NCBI RefSeq assembly: GCF_029867415.1 | Contig: NC_081181.1 | Location: 73,070,144 to 73,134,143, forward strand | DNA: 64,000 nucleotides | Direction of reading: 5' to 3' | Source of the DNA: Vicia villosa | Taxonomy: Eukaryota > Streptophyta > Magnoliopsida > Fabales > Fabaceae | Position numbers and translations under genes: made by a program | Part shown: positions 11,817 to 24,826 of the stretch, one piece after another | Layout: the number at the start of each line of letters is the position of its first letter | How positions within the stretch are numbered: position 1 is the first letter of the stretch | The notes under the pieces: generated by a model | Databases searched by the model: none | What the model was told of the DNA's origin: nothing | Seen by the model: the letters and a program-made list of their open reading frames with translations, nothing else

Positions 11817-13050
11817 TAGGGGTGGACAAAAAGCCACCGTCCGTTACTATCCGTCCGAACCATGCAATCCGAATCGTTTTGGTCTGTTCAAAGTAGGGTC
11901 TTTGGTTCAAACGGGTGAAGCTTCCGGTTTGCTGTGGATAATCACGGTTCGGTTCGGTTGATTAAACTGAATCCAAAAGTAACCGAATCCGACCGCCGCA
12001 TGCATAATAGTCTTTTTTTATTTAATATTTATACTGGGCTGGACTGTATTGTTTGAGAAGCCCAAACGTAATACCATACCTCTATATAAACTTAACACAA
12101 GTAATGAATCTTAAAAACCCTAGCCGCTGCAATCTATTCTGTCTCCTCTCTCTCACAGCTTCACCTTTCATACAATCTCCTTCACAACTTCACAAAGTCG
12201 AATCTCTTTCACAAAATCAAAGAAGTGGCAAAGGTTTTTAACTTAACCATTCATAAAGTTCTGTCTTTTTCAATCTATGGGTATTATTTCTGTTTTAACT
12301 CAACCATTTTTGTTTTCTTCATTTCCTTAATCTTCTTCTTCTTGTTTTTATATCTCCTATATATTTTCTGGGTGTTCAAGAGCTGAAAAGAAATTGGAGT
12401 CTAGTTATTATTTTCTTATGTTATTTTACAGTCTTAATTTTTAACTTTTCCTTTAATTTTATTTACTAATACTGTAATATTTCTTGTATTCTGATTTGTT
12501 ATTTTTTATTTATTTTTTAGGTATCTATTTGCAAGAGGTTCATCAATACTCTGTGACTATATGCGGTCCTCTATATGGATTAGGATGACTTATTTCTATT
12601 ATTATATTTTTAAGGGTTGAGACTATTGTAGTTTAATTGTGTAATGACCTATTATATAACTTTTTTGTTTATATGTATTTTAAATAATTTTATACAATAT
12701 TAAAATTTGTATATCTGACCACTATATGTAATAATGATAATTTTAATTTTATTTTGTTGAATAATTAAAATACTGTCTGTTTAAAGGAAAAAAATTACTA
12801 CTGTCCATATTTAAATTAAAAAAAATGTAAAAAAAGTGCCAGTTAAATTATTTAAATTAAAATTAAATTAAAAAATATATTGAAACAAACCGGATTAAAC
12901 CGAGCTAGAAAACCGAACCCGAAAAAAACCTAATCCGAAATAACCATTAATGAACCGAACGGAAGTGGGCCTATATTTCTAATCCGAGGTTGGGCTGGTT
13001 TGGGGTTTTGGGCCCGAAACCGAACCGGCCCGACTGGTTGTCCACCCCTA
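11817..13050. mobile_element. Non-autonomous hAT element, 1,234 bp
   Basis: The terminal inverted repeats are perfect: TAGGGGTGGACAA at 11817 and its reverse complement ending at 13050. The flanking direct repeat CAATATAT (11809-11816 and 13051-13058) is an 8-bp target duplication, the hAT signature. The sister LTR at about 18080 shows the same site empty. Subterminal regions are rich in ACCGAA/GGTTCGG motifs. No transposase is encoded, so mobility would depend on a relative. Confidence 0.93.
12040..12540 (+). promoter_or_regulatory. Promoter-like, 5' UTR-like segment inside the hAT element
   Basis: In order: TGGGCT (site II-like) near 12036, a TATA box (CTATATAAAC, 12082-12091), AAACCCTAG (telo-box-like, about 12116), a pyrimidine-rich leader, a plausible splice donor near 12236 and a T-rich tract ending in TTTTTTAG at 12520. 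This arrangement is typical of housekeeping or ribosomal-protein gene starts. It could be a captured host segment or the residue of the element's own promoter and leader intron. Confidence 0.45.
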
Positions 13051-13941
13051 CAATATATGAACAGCATATATAAAAAAAAAGCTCACGAAAGCATAAACGC
13101 AATTAGTATAGGATTGAGTGCAGCTCTAAGAAGTTTCAATGGAAAATTGGAGAAAAATGACACTTGAGAGCAACACTTCGGGTCTCCTCCTTCTCCTCTT
13201 CACAATCCTAACCTCCCTTTTTCTTTTCTTTCCTCGGTTTCCTCCTTTCCTCTATGCTACTACTTTCCGAAATTACAAAAAGTGATACCACCACCACTTA
13301 ATTACCACCACTAATGGGCCTAATAGAAATACACCTCTAATACTGAATAATACTATAATATAAGCCCAATATAATTTCTACACTTAATGTAAAAATAATA
13401 CTTCCACTTAAACACCATTAAAAAAAATCGAAATATTTTAGTATACCGATTTATTACTAATGTCTCATATTACCAGACTAATTTTAATTACTCGGAAAAT
13501 TCTCAAAACGCTAAACATTAAGTCATTAATATTTTTAATACTAAAAATATTAAAATCCTCGATTAAATATCGATCCTCTATCCCGAACTAAAACCAACTA
13601 AATTGTTCAAAAATGTGAAAATTTCAATAAACATCTCAATAAATAAATAATATTAGTCATATTATTCTTCCGACTATCCGACTAAAATCTGAATTTAACT
13701 TAATAAATCCAAATACGCCTGTTAAAATAATACCGACCATCCAAAATCGGCTAAATCCAATATTTAAATCCTTTAATAATTTAACTAACCAAAATACCAC
13801 TTCTAATAATATTTCATTGATATAATAGTTTACTCTCTGATATAACCACTTATTCACCATAATATAATTACCAACCGGTAATTCCAAAAATAATATAAGA
13901 ATATTCAATTAAATAAATAATTAAATAATCAGGGAGTTACA

Positions 13942-14068
13942 ACTCTCCCCCACTTAGAATATTTCCGTCCTCGAAAATTTGCCCAACACAATCATCCTTA
14001 ACATCGCATCCTCATCCGACTTTCTTATTCTCAAGTTGCGCTTGACAACACTCCGACTATTACTATTC

Positions 14069-14126
<58 letters not shown>

Positions 14127-16218
14127 CAACACAACTTGAATCCAAAACTCATGCGTGAATCTCACAATTATCCTTGCAACATAATCGTTTCTAACTTGCT
14201 AACCATTTCGGAAATATCTTGGAACAACATCTTACGACGTAGCAACAATGTTCACACGCACATACTTGACGATACAACATTGCTTCATCATCGCAACAAC
14301 ATACTCAATACCGATACAAATATACGATTCTTATTTTCCATATTCAGGTGTCATTCACTAACTAAGCACCAACAATAATATTACTGCAACATCGACAAAA
14401 TTATCATAACACCAACCTGATAACATAACTCGACTTATGACCACACAACTCATCATCGACCAACAACTTACAGGAACATCCTAATTCAATCAGCATTATC
14501 CACAAGAAAACTCAACACTCTGGCACAACATGTTTCAGCTGCGCAACTCTGGTTATCCATCTTAATTCATTGTCCTTATGTGAATTTCTATCAACTTATA
14601 TGGTTCACAAGCTTCAACCAAGTTTCAGTCTTTCGTCAATATCCACAACTTATGCACCATCGAGATAGTAAGATAAGTCTATAACATCCAATACAATTCC
14701 ATCTACTATCAACAAGAGATTAAGGGTGATCAAGTCCTATCAATTTGTTAATAGACAGCCGACAATCATAATGGAGTATAACCATCATTACCAACTATTA
14801 CAACGTTCCTTTAGAAATTGTACTGAGGTCACCAAAAGTACCATACTTCAACAACTTATAAAACCATTCGAACTTTCTAACACCGATGTCTTGCACCTAC
14901 TTACTAAAACACCTCTAACGACACATTAGAACAAAATTTCTTTACACCATTATCAACACTTCTTATCATTGAAATCATACTCATCTCTTCGCATTTCCAA
15001 CTCTTACTCGCGGTCCATAATGTTTCAACAACTTTGACAACGTCTACCACAGTTTCACTCACTTATCAATAATTCTACAGCAAGGCCTACAACATTACTT
15101 CACTTATTTGTTGTTCCTTCGTCAACAGCTTACACATGACTACTTACACAACAACATGCTCGACTTAACTTTGTTTCGGACAATTGCGGAAATAACTGAT
15201 CATATTCAACATACTTCACTTATACTATATCCATAACACTCCTATAAGGTAGAGTATAGTCTCACCTCTTCGTAGGCTTAAACGGTACGTCAATCTGAAT
15301 CTCAAAGCTCAAGATACAGTTCTTTGACGTTATCCGAAATACAAACATCAATGCCATGGTGCGATAATCCTTACGATATCTCTCAAACTCTTCAAATGAC
15401 ACACTTGATCTTAAAATAGCTCCTCAACAAAGTTTCGAATTGCTTCTTCAATTCACTCATTTCTGATGTTGACGTCCTGCACGATACCAACGCATAAGTC
15501 CGTTTTCCAAGGACAAACATAACTGCTAACTTCACATCTTTCCAACACCATCTTATCACAAATAAATCTACTTATAGTTGCGGCATCCATTCTTGTATTA
15601 AAATTCACCCTGTTATCTTTCTGATGCTTCAAATCGGATATCCGACAATCACTTATGCGAGTTCAACATAAAGTCCACCGCAACTTCATCACTCTATCAC
15701 TTTTCCAACACCAGTACCTTTCACAAAGGCTAATCGCAATGAAAACTTCATAGTTCATCCACAATGCTGAACACAACAACTTTCTAAATTCCATCTTCCA
15801 GGATGTATTCTTGGTACTTAACGGTTACCTCCCGAAACATCATGAGTTTGCACCATACTTGCAGATCAACAACTGCTACACTGTTCCTCATCCTTCGAAG
15901 AGTAAACGTCAACAATTCTAGATCATTCTCCTTCTACATTGCTCCAAGCTTGTTAAACAACCAAAATCTTGAATCCACGTCAACAAGATCCAACAATACT
16001 TGCACTATTTCTTTAAGCAATACATTGCACCAAAAACTTCCAACTGAAACATATCCGAGGAGCAAAGCTTCTCCCCCACTTCGCTCAAACTACTTCCTGC
16101 GACAAAACAAATAAGTATCAACAGTCTTTCACACACATGTTGGGTACTATAGCATAAAACATTGACAGCATTCAACTGTTGCACAACTCAACTGATTCGA
16201 CAACTTGGTCGGACGGAC
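13942..16218 (-). other. Interior of the Met-tRNA-primed element, no coding seen
   Basis: The polypurine tract lies at 13942-13953 (plus-strand ACTCTCCCCCAC). The rest shows no gag, protease, RT or integrase motif in any frame. It contains an AT microsatellite (14071-14126). Confidence 0.6.
14071..14126. repeat. (AT)n microsatellite
   Basis: Alternating AT tract with a single interruption near 14111. Confidence 0.95.
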
Positions 16219-16236
16219 CGACCTGCTCTGATACCA
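16219..16236 (-). promoter_or_regulatory. Primer-binding site, initiator Met-tRNA type
   Basis: On the minus strand TGGTATCAGAGC starts four bases after the LTR end (GGGGTGTTACA, then TTAG). It complements the 3' end of initiator methionine tRNA. Confidence 0.9.
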
Positions 16237-16240
16237 CTAA

Positions 16241-19060
16241 TGTAACACCCCAAATTCTACCCGGAATTATAATGCAAAAAATATCAGAGTATTTAAAAAT
16301 TTCAAACAACACATTGGAGTATCACATATCAACTTAAAACTTCAACTTGTGTTTCATTCATAATAATACATAGCACTCGAATTAACAGTCAACTATCAGC
16401 TTTATTCAACTAAAACAACTTGGAAGTATAAAACGTACTTCATAGTATTCAACTCGGATTCAACGATTATAATGACAACAACTAAATCATAACAACATAG
16501 AAACAACAATATGAATACCCCCCCGAGTGCTATGTATCAGAGCGACGCACCAACAGGTCTCGATGAAGCAACACACTTCCACAACTATACTTGAGTACCT
16601 ATCATTTCCCATGGTAGGGGAAACATCAGCAAAAAGGGTGAGATATCAAACTATATAAATAGGATCATGATAAATCAAATATCAGGTAAAGAATATAAAT
16701 GAATCACCGCTTCGCACGACATCAACGTAAACCACACCAATAACATCATCAATGAATAGTCATAATATCAACATATAAATATATTCAACAAGTCATCATA
16801 TACGTATCTTCAGAAAACTCAACATATACGAATCTTCAACAAGTCAACATATAATCATCAATATCATCATATAAGCATCTTCAACAAGTCAACATTTAAG
16901 CATCTTCAACAAGTCAACATTTAAGCATCACAATGCATAAACAACAACTTCAACCAACAACAACTGACAATAACTCTAATGCGACTCCATTATGCATATG
17001 CATGTGGTACCATTGGAGTAAAACTCCCAACATAAACATTGCCAGTAATTCTGAGGCATTTCAACAAGGAATAAGCTTTCAACGTGGTGCCATCAAGGCC
17101 AAGGCATAAGCCTTCATCTTTCAACATGGTTGCCATAATTTTCAGGCACGCTTTATGCAATGAATGCAACAATCACAACAACAACAACAACTTAGCAACA
17201 ACAACATAACGACAACAACAACAACGGTCACATATCAATATCATACTGTTCAACTTTAGAGAAAGGCTCTCAACACAACTTAATCAACTTATAGAAATAT
17301 ATATACGATATTAAAATTCACTAGGATTCACATCACAAGGCTATCTACATAACAATGCACAATAATAATCATATTGGAAAATCACAATATTAACCGCAAC
17401 AAAAGCATTCAAAGCAAAATCACAATTTTCAGTCAATTCTCAAAATAATCGCAATATGCCAATATACCAAGTAAGCCAAACAACTTCCAAATTAACATCT
17501 AACTAATTAGATAGCGTTAAATATCAAAACAACATCATTGACTTAATAATATTTTGCTCTCAACTCAAATATTCAATCGAAACACAACGGTCGATTCGTA
17601 AAATATCACAATTTCAACAAAATAACACCACCACGTTAATCTACTAATTAACCTTAGCTACCATATAAATTTTCATCAAATTCCAGACACTTAAATATAC
17701 CATTTAATTCAGCAATTTCAGTCAAACGGAACTGTTTTGAATTACATTTTATTCTATAATTGCTAATGTTGACAATCATTTACTACAATTTCCAATTATA
17801 TATACATCATCTCATAGATTATGATTCATTTTCATTATTTTCCATTAAATATTATCTAACAGGGCATATATATTGAAAACAATAAAGAAAATAAAATAAT
17901 AGCACCCAATGCACTGTAGCATGAAACGAAGCATCATGGCTTAAGGGGGTGGTCCATTTCCATTTTATGGCATCATGCAATTTCATGGAGTAGAAGTAAA
18001 TACCATGATATTTCATTCTTAAGTAGCAGTAAGTGACATGGTAATAAATATGGTACGTTGGAAAATAGCAACACAATATATGAATAGCACATAGTGAAAT
18101 ATATATAAAAAAAAAGCTCACGAAAGCATAAACATAATTGGTATAAATATTTAAATTTGAATGCACAACAACATCAATTTCAACGATAGCAGGAAACAAA
18201 ATTAACACAACACAATGAAAATCTATACCCTAAACCCACATAAAATTCAACATATTCCCAATTAGGTAGAAAGAATCCCCCGTTACCTTGGATTGAGTGC
18301 AGCTCCAAGAAATTTCAATAAAAAATTGAAGAAAAATGACACTTGAGAACAACACTTTGTGTCTCCTCCTTCTCATCTTCACAACCCTAACCCCCTTTTT
18401 CTTTTCCTTCCTAGGTTTCCTCCTTTCCTCTATGTTATTACTTTCCAAAATTATAAAAAGTGATACCACCACCACTTAGTTAGCACCACTAATGGGCCTA
18501 ATAGAAATACACCTCTAATACTTAATGATACTATAATATAAGCCCAATATAATTTCTACATTAAAATAAAACCGATTATTTTAATATACCGATTTATTAC
18601 TCAATGTCTCATATTTTTGGTTTAATTTTAATTACTCGGAAAATTCCCAAAATGCTAAACATTAACTCATTAATATTTTTAATACTAAAAATACTAAAAT
18701 CCTCGATTAAATATCGATCCGCTATCCCGAACTAATACGGACTAAATCATCCCAAAATGCGAAAATTTCAATAAGCATATCAATAAATAAATAATATTAT
18801 TCTTAATATTATTCTTCCGACTATCCGATTAAAATCCGACTTTAACTTAATAAATTCAAATACGCCTCTTAAAATAATACCGACCATCCAAAATAGACTA
18901 AATCCAATATTTAAATCCTTTAATAATTTAATTAACGAAAATGTCACTTCTAATAATATTCCATCGATATAATAGTTAACTCACCGATATAACCACTTAT
19001 TCACCATAATATAATTACCAACCGATAATTCCGAAAATAATATAAGAATATTTAATTAAA
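16241..19060 (-). repeat. 5' LTR (minus orientation)
   Basis: On the plus strand it opens with TGTAACACCC, which is the U5 end. The U3 end should finish in GGGAGTTACA as at 13941, but similarity is lost at about 19060, where a tandem-repeat region starts, so the tip is missing. The sister LTR supplies the alignment. Confidence 0.75.
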
Positions 19061-19069
19061 TATTTAGAT

Positions 19070-19560
19070 TAATAATTGATTAGTTCGTATATAAAAATAT
19101 TTAGATCAATAAAAGATTTTTCTGGTATACGAATTTTGGATTAAAAATATATAATCTTAAATATCATTTCTCGTATATAAAAATATTTAGATCAACAATA
19201 CATTTTTTTCCATATACAGACTTTATTTTTGTTTAGGTATCATTTACAAAAATATTTGGATCAATATAAATTCCGTATATAAAAATATTTATATCAATAA
19301 TAGATTTTTTCTCATATACCGTTTTTGAATAAAAAATATTTGGATTATAAATACCATTTTTCATAAATAATAGATTTTTTCCATATACACATATTATTTT
19401 TGTTTAGGTATCATTTACAAAAATATATGGATAAATACTAAATTTTCGTATATAAAAATATTTAGATCAATAATAGATTTTTTTCCGTTTATCATTTTTG
19501 AATAATAAATATTTGATCATAAATTCTATTTCTCGTATATAAAAATATTTAGATAATAGT
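19070..19560. repeat. Diverged tandem repeat
   Basis: The phrase CGTATATAAAAATATTTAGA recurs at least five times. Alternating blocks AATAGATTTTTTC and GTTTAGGTATCATTTAC suggest a higher-order unit of about 170 bp. Confidence 0.7.
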
Positions 19561-20900
19561 CTCACATTAGATATGCATGTGGTGACTTGAGCATATATCA
19601 ATGGGAGAACCCACTTACCTATAACCTTAAGATTTTAGATAGAGAAGTCGTGTGTCTTCCACAAAGTGTGTTGCTCAAGTGGATTGTCCTAGAAATAAGA
19701 ATTGCTCTTCGTTCGACCCTCCCCAGATTGTTGGGCTAATAAAATTGATTACCTATTATGAAGAATTTTTAACAGTACCACTTAATTGAAATATTCTAGA
19801 TGAGTTATTACCTAAGCATAGAGGTATCAACTGGAAATTGTGATGTTCTTGATAATAAAATGTCTGGGTTTATTTACAATTTACTATGGATATAGGGCTT
19901 GATTTAAATACGAAAGGTTTATTCACTAATGACTTGAAATAAATAAACTTAAGAACCAGAAATTGGTAGGATTAAACCAAAGTTATTACATGGTTATTTT
20001 AGGATATCAAATGAGTTCAAATTCAAACTCTCATTTCTAGAAAGCATTTCTTTTATTATTTTCTACGCTATTAAATTTGTCTTGGTTTTATCTTTTCCAA
20101 ACAAACAAGTTTTAAAACCCCTAAATACCTTTTTTTTTTTTTCAATTAAAATTACACTAAACTCTAAAATATAACGTTGTCCTTGAGATCAAGACTCCGA
20201 TAACTACCTGTATTCCTATTTTGCCAAATTATTACACTTGCTTATATACCAATTACATCTCATCACACACTTAGTAAGAGAATGGTCTACACGCGAAATT
20301 GCCTCCACACTCTTTCTTGAATCAACATTTTTTATATCGATGGTATCACATTCTTATAGATTTTTTTCAATATATAGATTTTTATTCTAATAAAATACCT
20401 TTATCAATGATTTTTTATTGATACTTTTTAATTACCTTTTTAGCATCTAATTTAGTTTTAAAAGTTATTTTTATTTGCAAATAAATGTAATATCTCAAAG
20501 CTTTATACATATATAGTTTGTATGTATAAAATGTGTAAATTTTTTTAATCAAATTAAAGTATACCACAATATTATTTTATAAAATCAATTTTTTGTATAT
20601 TTATTTTAAGTAATTTATTAGGAGGAAATTGAGAATTTGAGTGGATAAAATAATTTAATGAATATTTCATGGGAAAATTATTCGGATAAAATAATTTAAT
20701 AATTATAATTTAATGCAAAATATTACATGTGAAAATTATTACGAGACTTTAGAAAAACACAGTACAATATTGATCACAAATCATTGTGGAGTTAAAATTA
20801 GAAATCAAAATAATTACCATAGTTCCATTAATGAAAAAAAAGAAGGTGTTTTTCGCATGTTTTCTTTTTATTATTCTAATCAAACAAACTACTAAAATGG
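19561..20900. other. No gene seen; tRNA-like boxes at 19671-19720
   Basis: Mostly AT-rich. TTGCTCAAGTGG (19671-19682) resembles a pol III A box and CGTTCGACCC (from 19710) a B box, at plausible spacing. This could be a degraded tRNA-derived SINE. Confidence 0.3.
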
Positions 20901-20910
20901 AAAACAAATT

Positions 20911-21437
20911 ACTGTCGGTGAAATCATTAATTTAATTTAGACGTTTGACTTTATCTTTAAATTCTATATAAAGTATTTTTTTAAAAGGTTGTGATGCATT
21001 CACCGTGTAAAATATTTTACAGTGACAGTGCACTACCTTTAAACTCTTTCTATTTTGGTTTAATGGAAATACAACGACAGTGTAGTGTAGTTTTACACTG
21101 TCGGTGAAATCATAACCGTTAATTTTTTTTGACGTTTGACTTTGTCTTTAAATCCCACCATATAAAGTATTTCTTTTTAAAGATTTTGATGCATTCGCCG
21201 TGTAAAATATATTTTCCCTAACAATGCACTATCTTCAAACTCTTTCTATTTGGATTTAATGGAAATACACTGACAAGGTAGAGCAGTTTTACACTATCGG
21301 TGAAATCATAACTGTTAATTTTTTTAGACATTTGACTTTGTCTTTAAATCCTATATAAAGTATTTCTTTTTAAAGATTGTGATGTATTCACCGTGTAAAA
21401 TATTTTACACTGACAGTGCACTACCATTTAGATAAAT
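20911..21437. repeat. Tandem MITE-like repeat, about 190-bp unit
   Basis: Units start at 20911, 21097 and 21293 with ACTGTCGGTGAAATCAT or a close variant. Each passes through GACGTTTGACTTTGTC and GATGCATTCACCGTGTAAAAT. CACTGTCGGTGAA and TTCACCGTG...TGACAGTG are inverted relative to each other, as in short terminal-repeat elements that inserted repeatedly or were tandemly duplicated. Confidence 0.75.
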
Positions 21438-21949
21438 AATAATTTTTTTCCATCCTATAAGATTCTTATGCACCATGTGCATTGTAAAAAATGTCCTCCT
21501 GTTTTCGAAGATGTATCTCCGAGGCTCCTTTTTATTTATTTAATATTGATTTGTTGTGTAGATACATCTACGGAACCATTTTATCAATGAATTATTTTGG
21601 AGTTTTTCTCAATGTTTTCCTATTTAAAATATTTTCGCAGATGCACCTCTGGAAAAATCTGAATTTTGAAAAAAAAAAAGAAATTGCTTCTTGATGTGTA
21701 TCTCCGAAAAAAAAGAAAGTGCTTCTTAATTATTTAAACCTAAAAATAAATATTACTCTAAATTATTAATTTAAATTAAAAAAACAAATTATTTTATAAA
21801 AAAATATTTTTGAGTGATTTATGAAAATAACATGAATTTAATGGTTTGAGAAAAAAAATTAAGGTTTTAGTGAAAATTTAAATAATAAAACAATAAACCA
21901 ATAATTAAAAAAATGAATTAAAGAAAAACCAGAATTTGATCTGATATGG
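21438..21949. other. No gene seen
   Basis: AT-rich. The imperfectly palindromic phrase GAAGATGTATCTCCGAGG and variants (GATGCACCTCTGGAA, GTATCTCCGAAA) recur between 21497 and 21710. Confidence 0.4.
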
Positions 21950-23388
21950 TGTGGCTGGAAGTCCATGGGATGCTGATCGGTCACTAATTTCACTTATACT
22001 TCGCAATTTATTTGGTAAAAATCGGTCATTTCGGTAACACTGTGAATGGTTTGTTCTTTGTTTTAAGTAGTTATTTCATGTTTTGTTAGTCTAATTGTTA
22101 GAGGTAATTTTTAGTAGAATAGTTACTTTTGATCACTTTATTGGTAGTGATTGGTTATTTCAGGTGTAAGGAAGAATCGCCGAAAAAATGGGACGAGAAC
22201 AGAAGAAAGCAAAGCCAAAATTGCAAGGAAAGAAGCTGACGCGGGCGCCAGCGTCGTGGGACACGGCCACGTCAGCTGGAAAAGGAAAAAAATGTTGTTG
22301 GGAGCTGACACGGGCACCAGCGTTGTGGGACACGGCCGTGTCAGCTGATACATGGAAAAAGAGCCTTTTTAAGAGAAAATAGAGGCTGACGCGGGCGCCA
22401 GCGTCGTGCGACACGACCGCGTCAACTGTTGCGGCCAGAAATTTTTTTTTAGCTGTTTCATTATTTCAAGTCTCATTAAGGGCGTTTTCGACTTTTTACA
22501 TGAATGGAATGTAACCTAACACTACTTAGTCCTAGTTTGAGAGTTTTTTGGATTATCTTGGATCATATTGAAGAATTTTATGATGAAGGAGAGGAGCTAA
22601 CAAGAGTTTCGAAGAACGGAGATCTTCAACGGCAATCGCAGTTGAAGATCAAAGACTTCCATAATTTTGGTAATGTCTATCATCTTTATCTTTAGTTCTT
22701 CGAATATTATTATGAGTAGCTAAACCCCCCATTGCTAGAGGGTGTCCCTGAATTGCCATTGTTATGAACCTTATTATCATCAATTTATGTTATTAAAGTT
22801 TTATAAGTTTATTTTTATTGTGCAAAATTCTTAATGCCTTTTCTATCGGACAAATAGTTTTCGGATTCACGGTTGAGATTTAGGTCGGACAAACCAACTC
22901 AATGCAATTTGCACAATAATACTTCGGTGAAATTTCTTAGGAATGAGGATTTAACCATAGTAACCGTTTAATTCTTGATATTCATTATTATAGCGCTTGT
23001 TGTTATCTTTAATAGCTAAGGAATTAGGATTAAAGATAAACACCAAAGGTTTTCCGTTAAGGAATTAAGGAAAACAACTCTTGAGATTCGGTAGTAGCTC
23101 ATTATAACTATATTTCATAAATTGGGGAATAAAGTTCATTGCGCGGCAATTTAAACACCTAACCTAGCATGCTTTCTCATATTGTCAAGAACCATTATTT
23201 TACTTTTGCTTTCATTAGTTATAATTAATATAATTTCTCTACAAACAAACAAATCCCATGATATTTTGTTCAATTGAATAATTGTGAAACTTGTATTTCC
23301 TACGCAGTCCGCGAGTTCGATACTGGGTATAAACCTCTTTTTAAAACTACATTGATGAAAAATAGTACACTTGCTAATTTTCCGATCA
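21950..23388 (+). mobile_element. Probable Ty3/gypsy LTR (plus strand), left end unresolved
   Basis: It ends in ...TTCCGATCA at 23388. Two bases later comes TGCCAATGGGATTTTCGAAG, a degenerate version of the TGGCGCCGTTGCCGGGGA-type primer site of Athila-like elements. Inner phrases (GAGTAGCTAAACCCCCCATT, CTACGCAGTCCGCGAGTTCG) are of the kind found in plant gypsy LTRs. The left boundary is a guess. The interior is cut off by about 23490. Confidence 0.4.
22233..22430. repeat. Three GC-rich dyad modules
   Basis: Each module has the form GCTGACGCGG ... CCGTGTCAGC. The middle one has perfect 11-bp arms (AGCTGACACGG at 22303-22313, CCGTGTCAGCT at 22336-22346). The first (about 22236-22277) and third (about 22384-22427) have one or two mismatches. 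They are far more GC-rich than their surroundings. Confidence 0.8.
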
Positions 23389-23390
23389 GA

Positions 23391-23408
23391 TGCCAATGGG
23401 ATTTTCGA
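23391..23408 (+). promoter_or_regulatory. Degenerate primer-binding site
   Basis: It begins TGCCAATGGG two bases after the GATCA end of the preceding LTR-like sequence. It is recognisable only by position and partial match. Confidence 0.35.
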
Positions 23409-23496
23409 AGAGGCAAAAGCTTTATGCCCTAACAATGATAAACTCATATTCCTGCACCGCTTCTCTTTAGCCAAAGGAAGTACCTACAAAAATAGG

Positions 23497-23690
23497 ATAA
23501 TAATAAGAATAAGAATAATAATAGTAATAATAATATAATAAAAATAATAATAGTATAATAGTAATAATAACAATAATATAATAATAATAATAGAACCAAT
23601 TAACAAAAATATTACTAATAATAATAATTATAATAAAAAAAAGGTTAGTAATGATAATAGTTATAATAATAAAAAAAATATTATGAAAAG
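23497..23690. repeat. (TAA)n-type microsatellite
   Basis: About 190 bases of imperfect AAT/TAA repeats. They produce a spurious tyrosine/isoleucine-rich frame on the minus strand. Confidence 0.9.
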
Positions 23691-24311
23691 GGTTTGGCCT
23701 CATATAATCTACAATTTCACTAAGAAATAAGAAAGGTTCAGAAAGTTACATCAGGGCTAAAAGGTCAAAAATCCCCCAGGGTTTCAAAAAAAATTATAAT
23801 TGTAAAAACATAAATTTAAAATAAAATGTAGCAACAATGACCAAAACAATGATTTTTAAAAAACAGGCCTCATGTATCATCATTGGCCAAAAATATTGTA
23901 ATTCTAGACAAAGTATTTAAAAGAGGTTTTTAAAAAGGTTGAAAGAAAGTGTTTCAAAAAATAAAGAGGAGGTCAAAAAACATAGTAATTTTGATAAAAG
24001 GTGACCTCAAGTATTATCATTGGCCAAAAACCACAAACCGAAGTCTTCTTGAATATAGTAAAATCTTTTGAAAAAAAGGAAGGCCTCAGGTATCTTCATT
24101 GGTCGAACACAGAGATATTGAAAGCTTTTGAAAAGATATAAAAAAAAGTTGAAAAGGTTTGTAACAGAGTTTGTGAAAATTGTTTCTTTAGAAAATTGTT
24201 GATGGAGAAAATTTTAGAAAATAGTTGGTTGGGAGAGAATGAGAATTGTTGATAATTGTTAGAATGAGGGCTAGAAAGTAGTTTGTCTTTTCAAAGTGTA
24301 AAACCTAGTGC

Positions 24312-24319
24312 TATTTATA
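24312..24319 (-). promoter_or_regulatory. LTR TATA box (Ogre 0)
   Basis: The minus strand reads GTATAAATAGC. It lies about 635 bp inside the LTR start and matches the position-type of the TATA boxes in the two other Ogre LTRs. Confidence 0.6.
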
Positions 24320-24826
24320 CATAAAAATTAGGTTAGTCAAAATATTAAAAGAATCAATTAATTAATAAATAAATCATAACTCTAAATCAAATATAATTTG
24401 ATTTTAATTTCTGAAATATTTAACTAATTATGTTGATTCTTTCCTAAACTATACAATTATGCAATATTAAAAAATATGAATAAAATCTTTGCAAATTATT
24501 TTTGGACTAAAATTACAAAAAATAAAGATTTTAATTAAAAAATAATATTTTAAAAATGCCTAATAAACAAATACGAAAATAATAATTAAATGATGAAAAA
24601 AATACTATCTTTAATTTTTTTTTTTAAATTTTTTATGATTTTTGGTAATGTTTTGACTAAAAAATACATAAAAGTAAAAATTAACTACTTTAAAAGATGT
24701 CTATTTAATTAGTACGAAAATTAAAATTAAAATGATAAAAAATATAATTTTTGTGATTTTTGAATAAATGGAAATAAAGTTAGAGTTAAAATTAAAAAGC
24801 AAGTGAAAGGGAAAATGTTAGAAGTG

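Larger units (their letters stand above)
10576..13941 (-). repeat. 3' LTR (minus orientation), truncated and interrupted
   Basis: It matches 16850-19060 throughout, apart from the hAT insertion at 11817-13058. On the minus strand the LTR starts TGTAACTCCCTG at 13941. At its low end homology begins at about 10576, so roughly 600 bp of the U5 end is missing compared with the other LTR. Confidence 0.75.
10576..19060 (-). mobile_element. LTR retrotransposon with non-coding interior (Met-tRNA primer)
   Basis: Two direct copies of a 2-3 kb sequence (10576-13941 and 16241-19060) flank a 2.3-kb interior. On the minus strand a primer site (TGGTATCAGAGC) directly follows the upper LTR, and a purine tract (GGGGGAGAGT) directly precedes the lower one. 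The initiator-Met primer site is typical of several plant Ty3/gypsy lineages. The interior shows no gag or pol, so it is either a large retrotransposon derivative or decayed beyond recognition. Both LTRs are truncated: the lower lacks about 600 bp, the upper about 30 bp. Confidence 0.75.

Noticed and set aside
10701..17172. Near-identical 60-65 codon frames at 10701-10898 and 16990-17172 as a gene family
   Set aside because: They are the same position in the two LTRs of one element; the similarity is LTR identity, not protein conservation.
22138..22414. Overlapping open frames on both strands
   Set aside because: They arise from the repeated GC-rich modules and share no family motif. Both-strand openness is a composition effect.
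23467..23703. Tyrosine/isoleucine-rich 78-codon frame
   Set aside because: It is translated TAA-type microsatellite.
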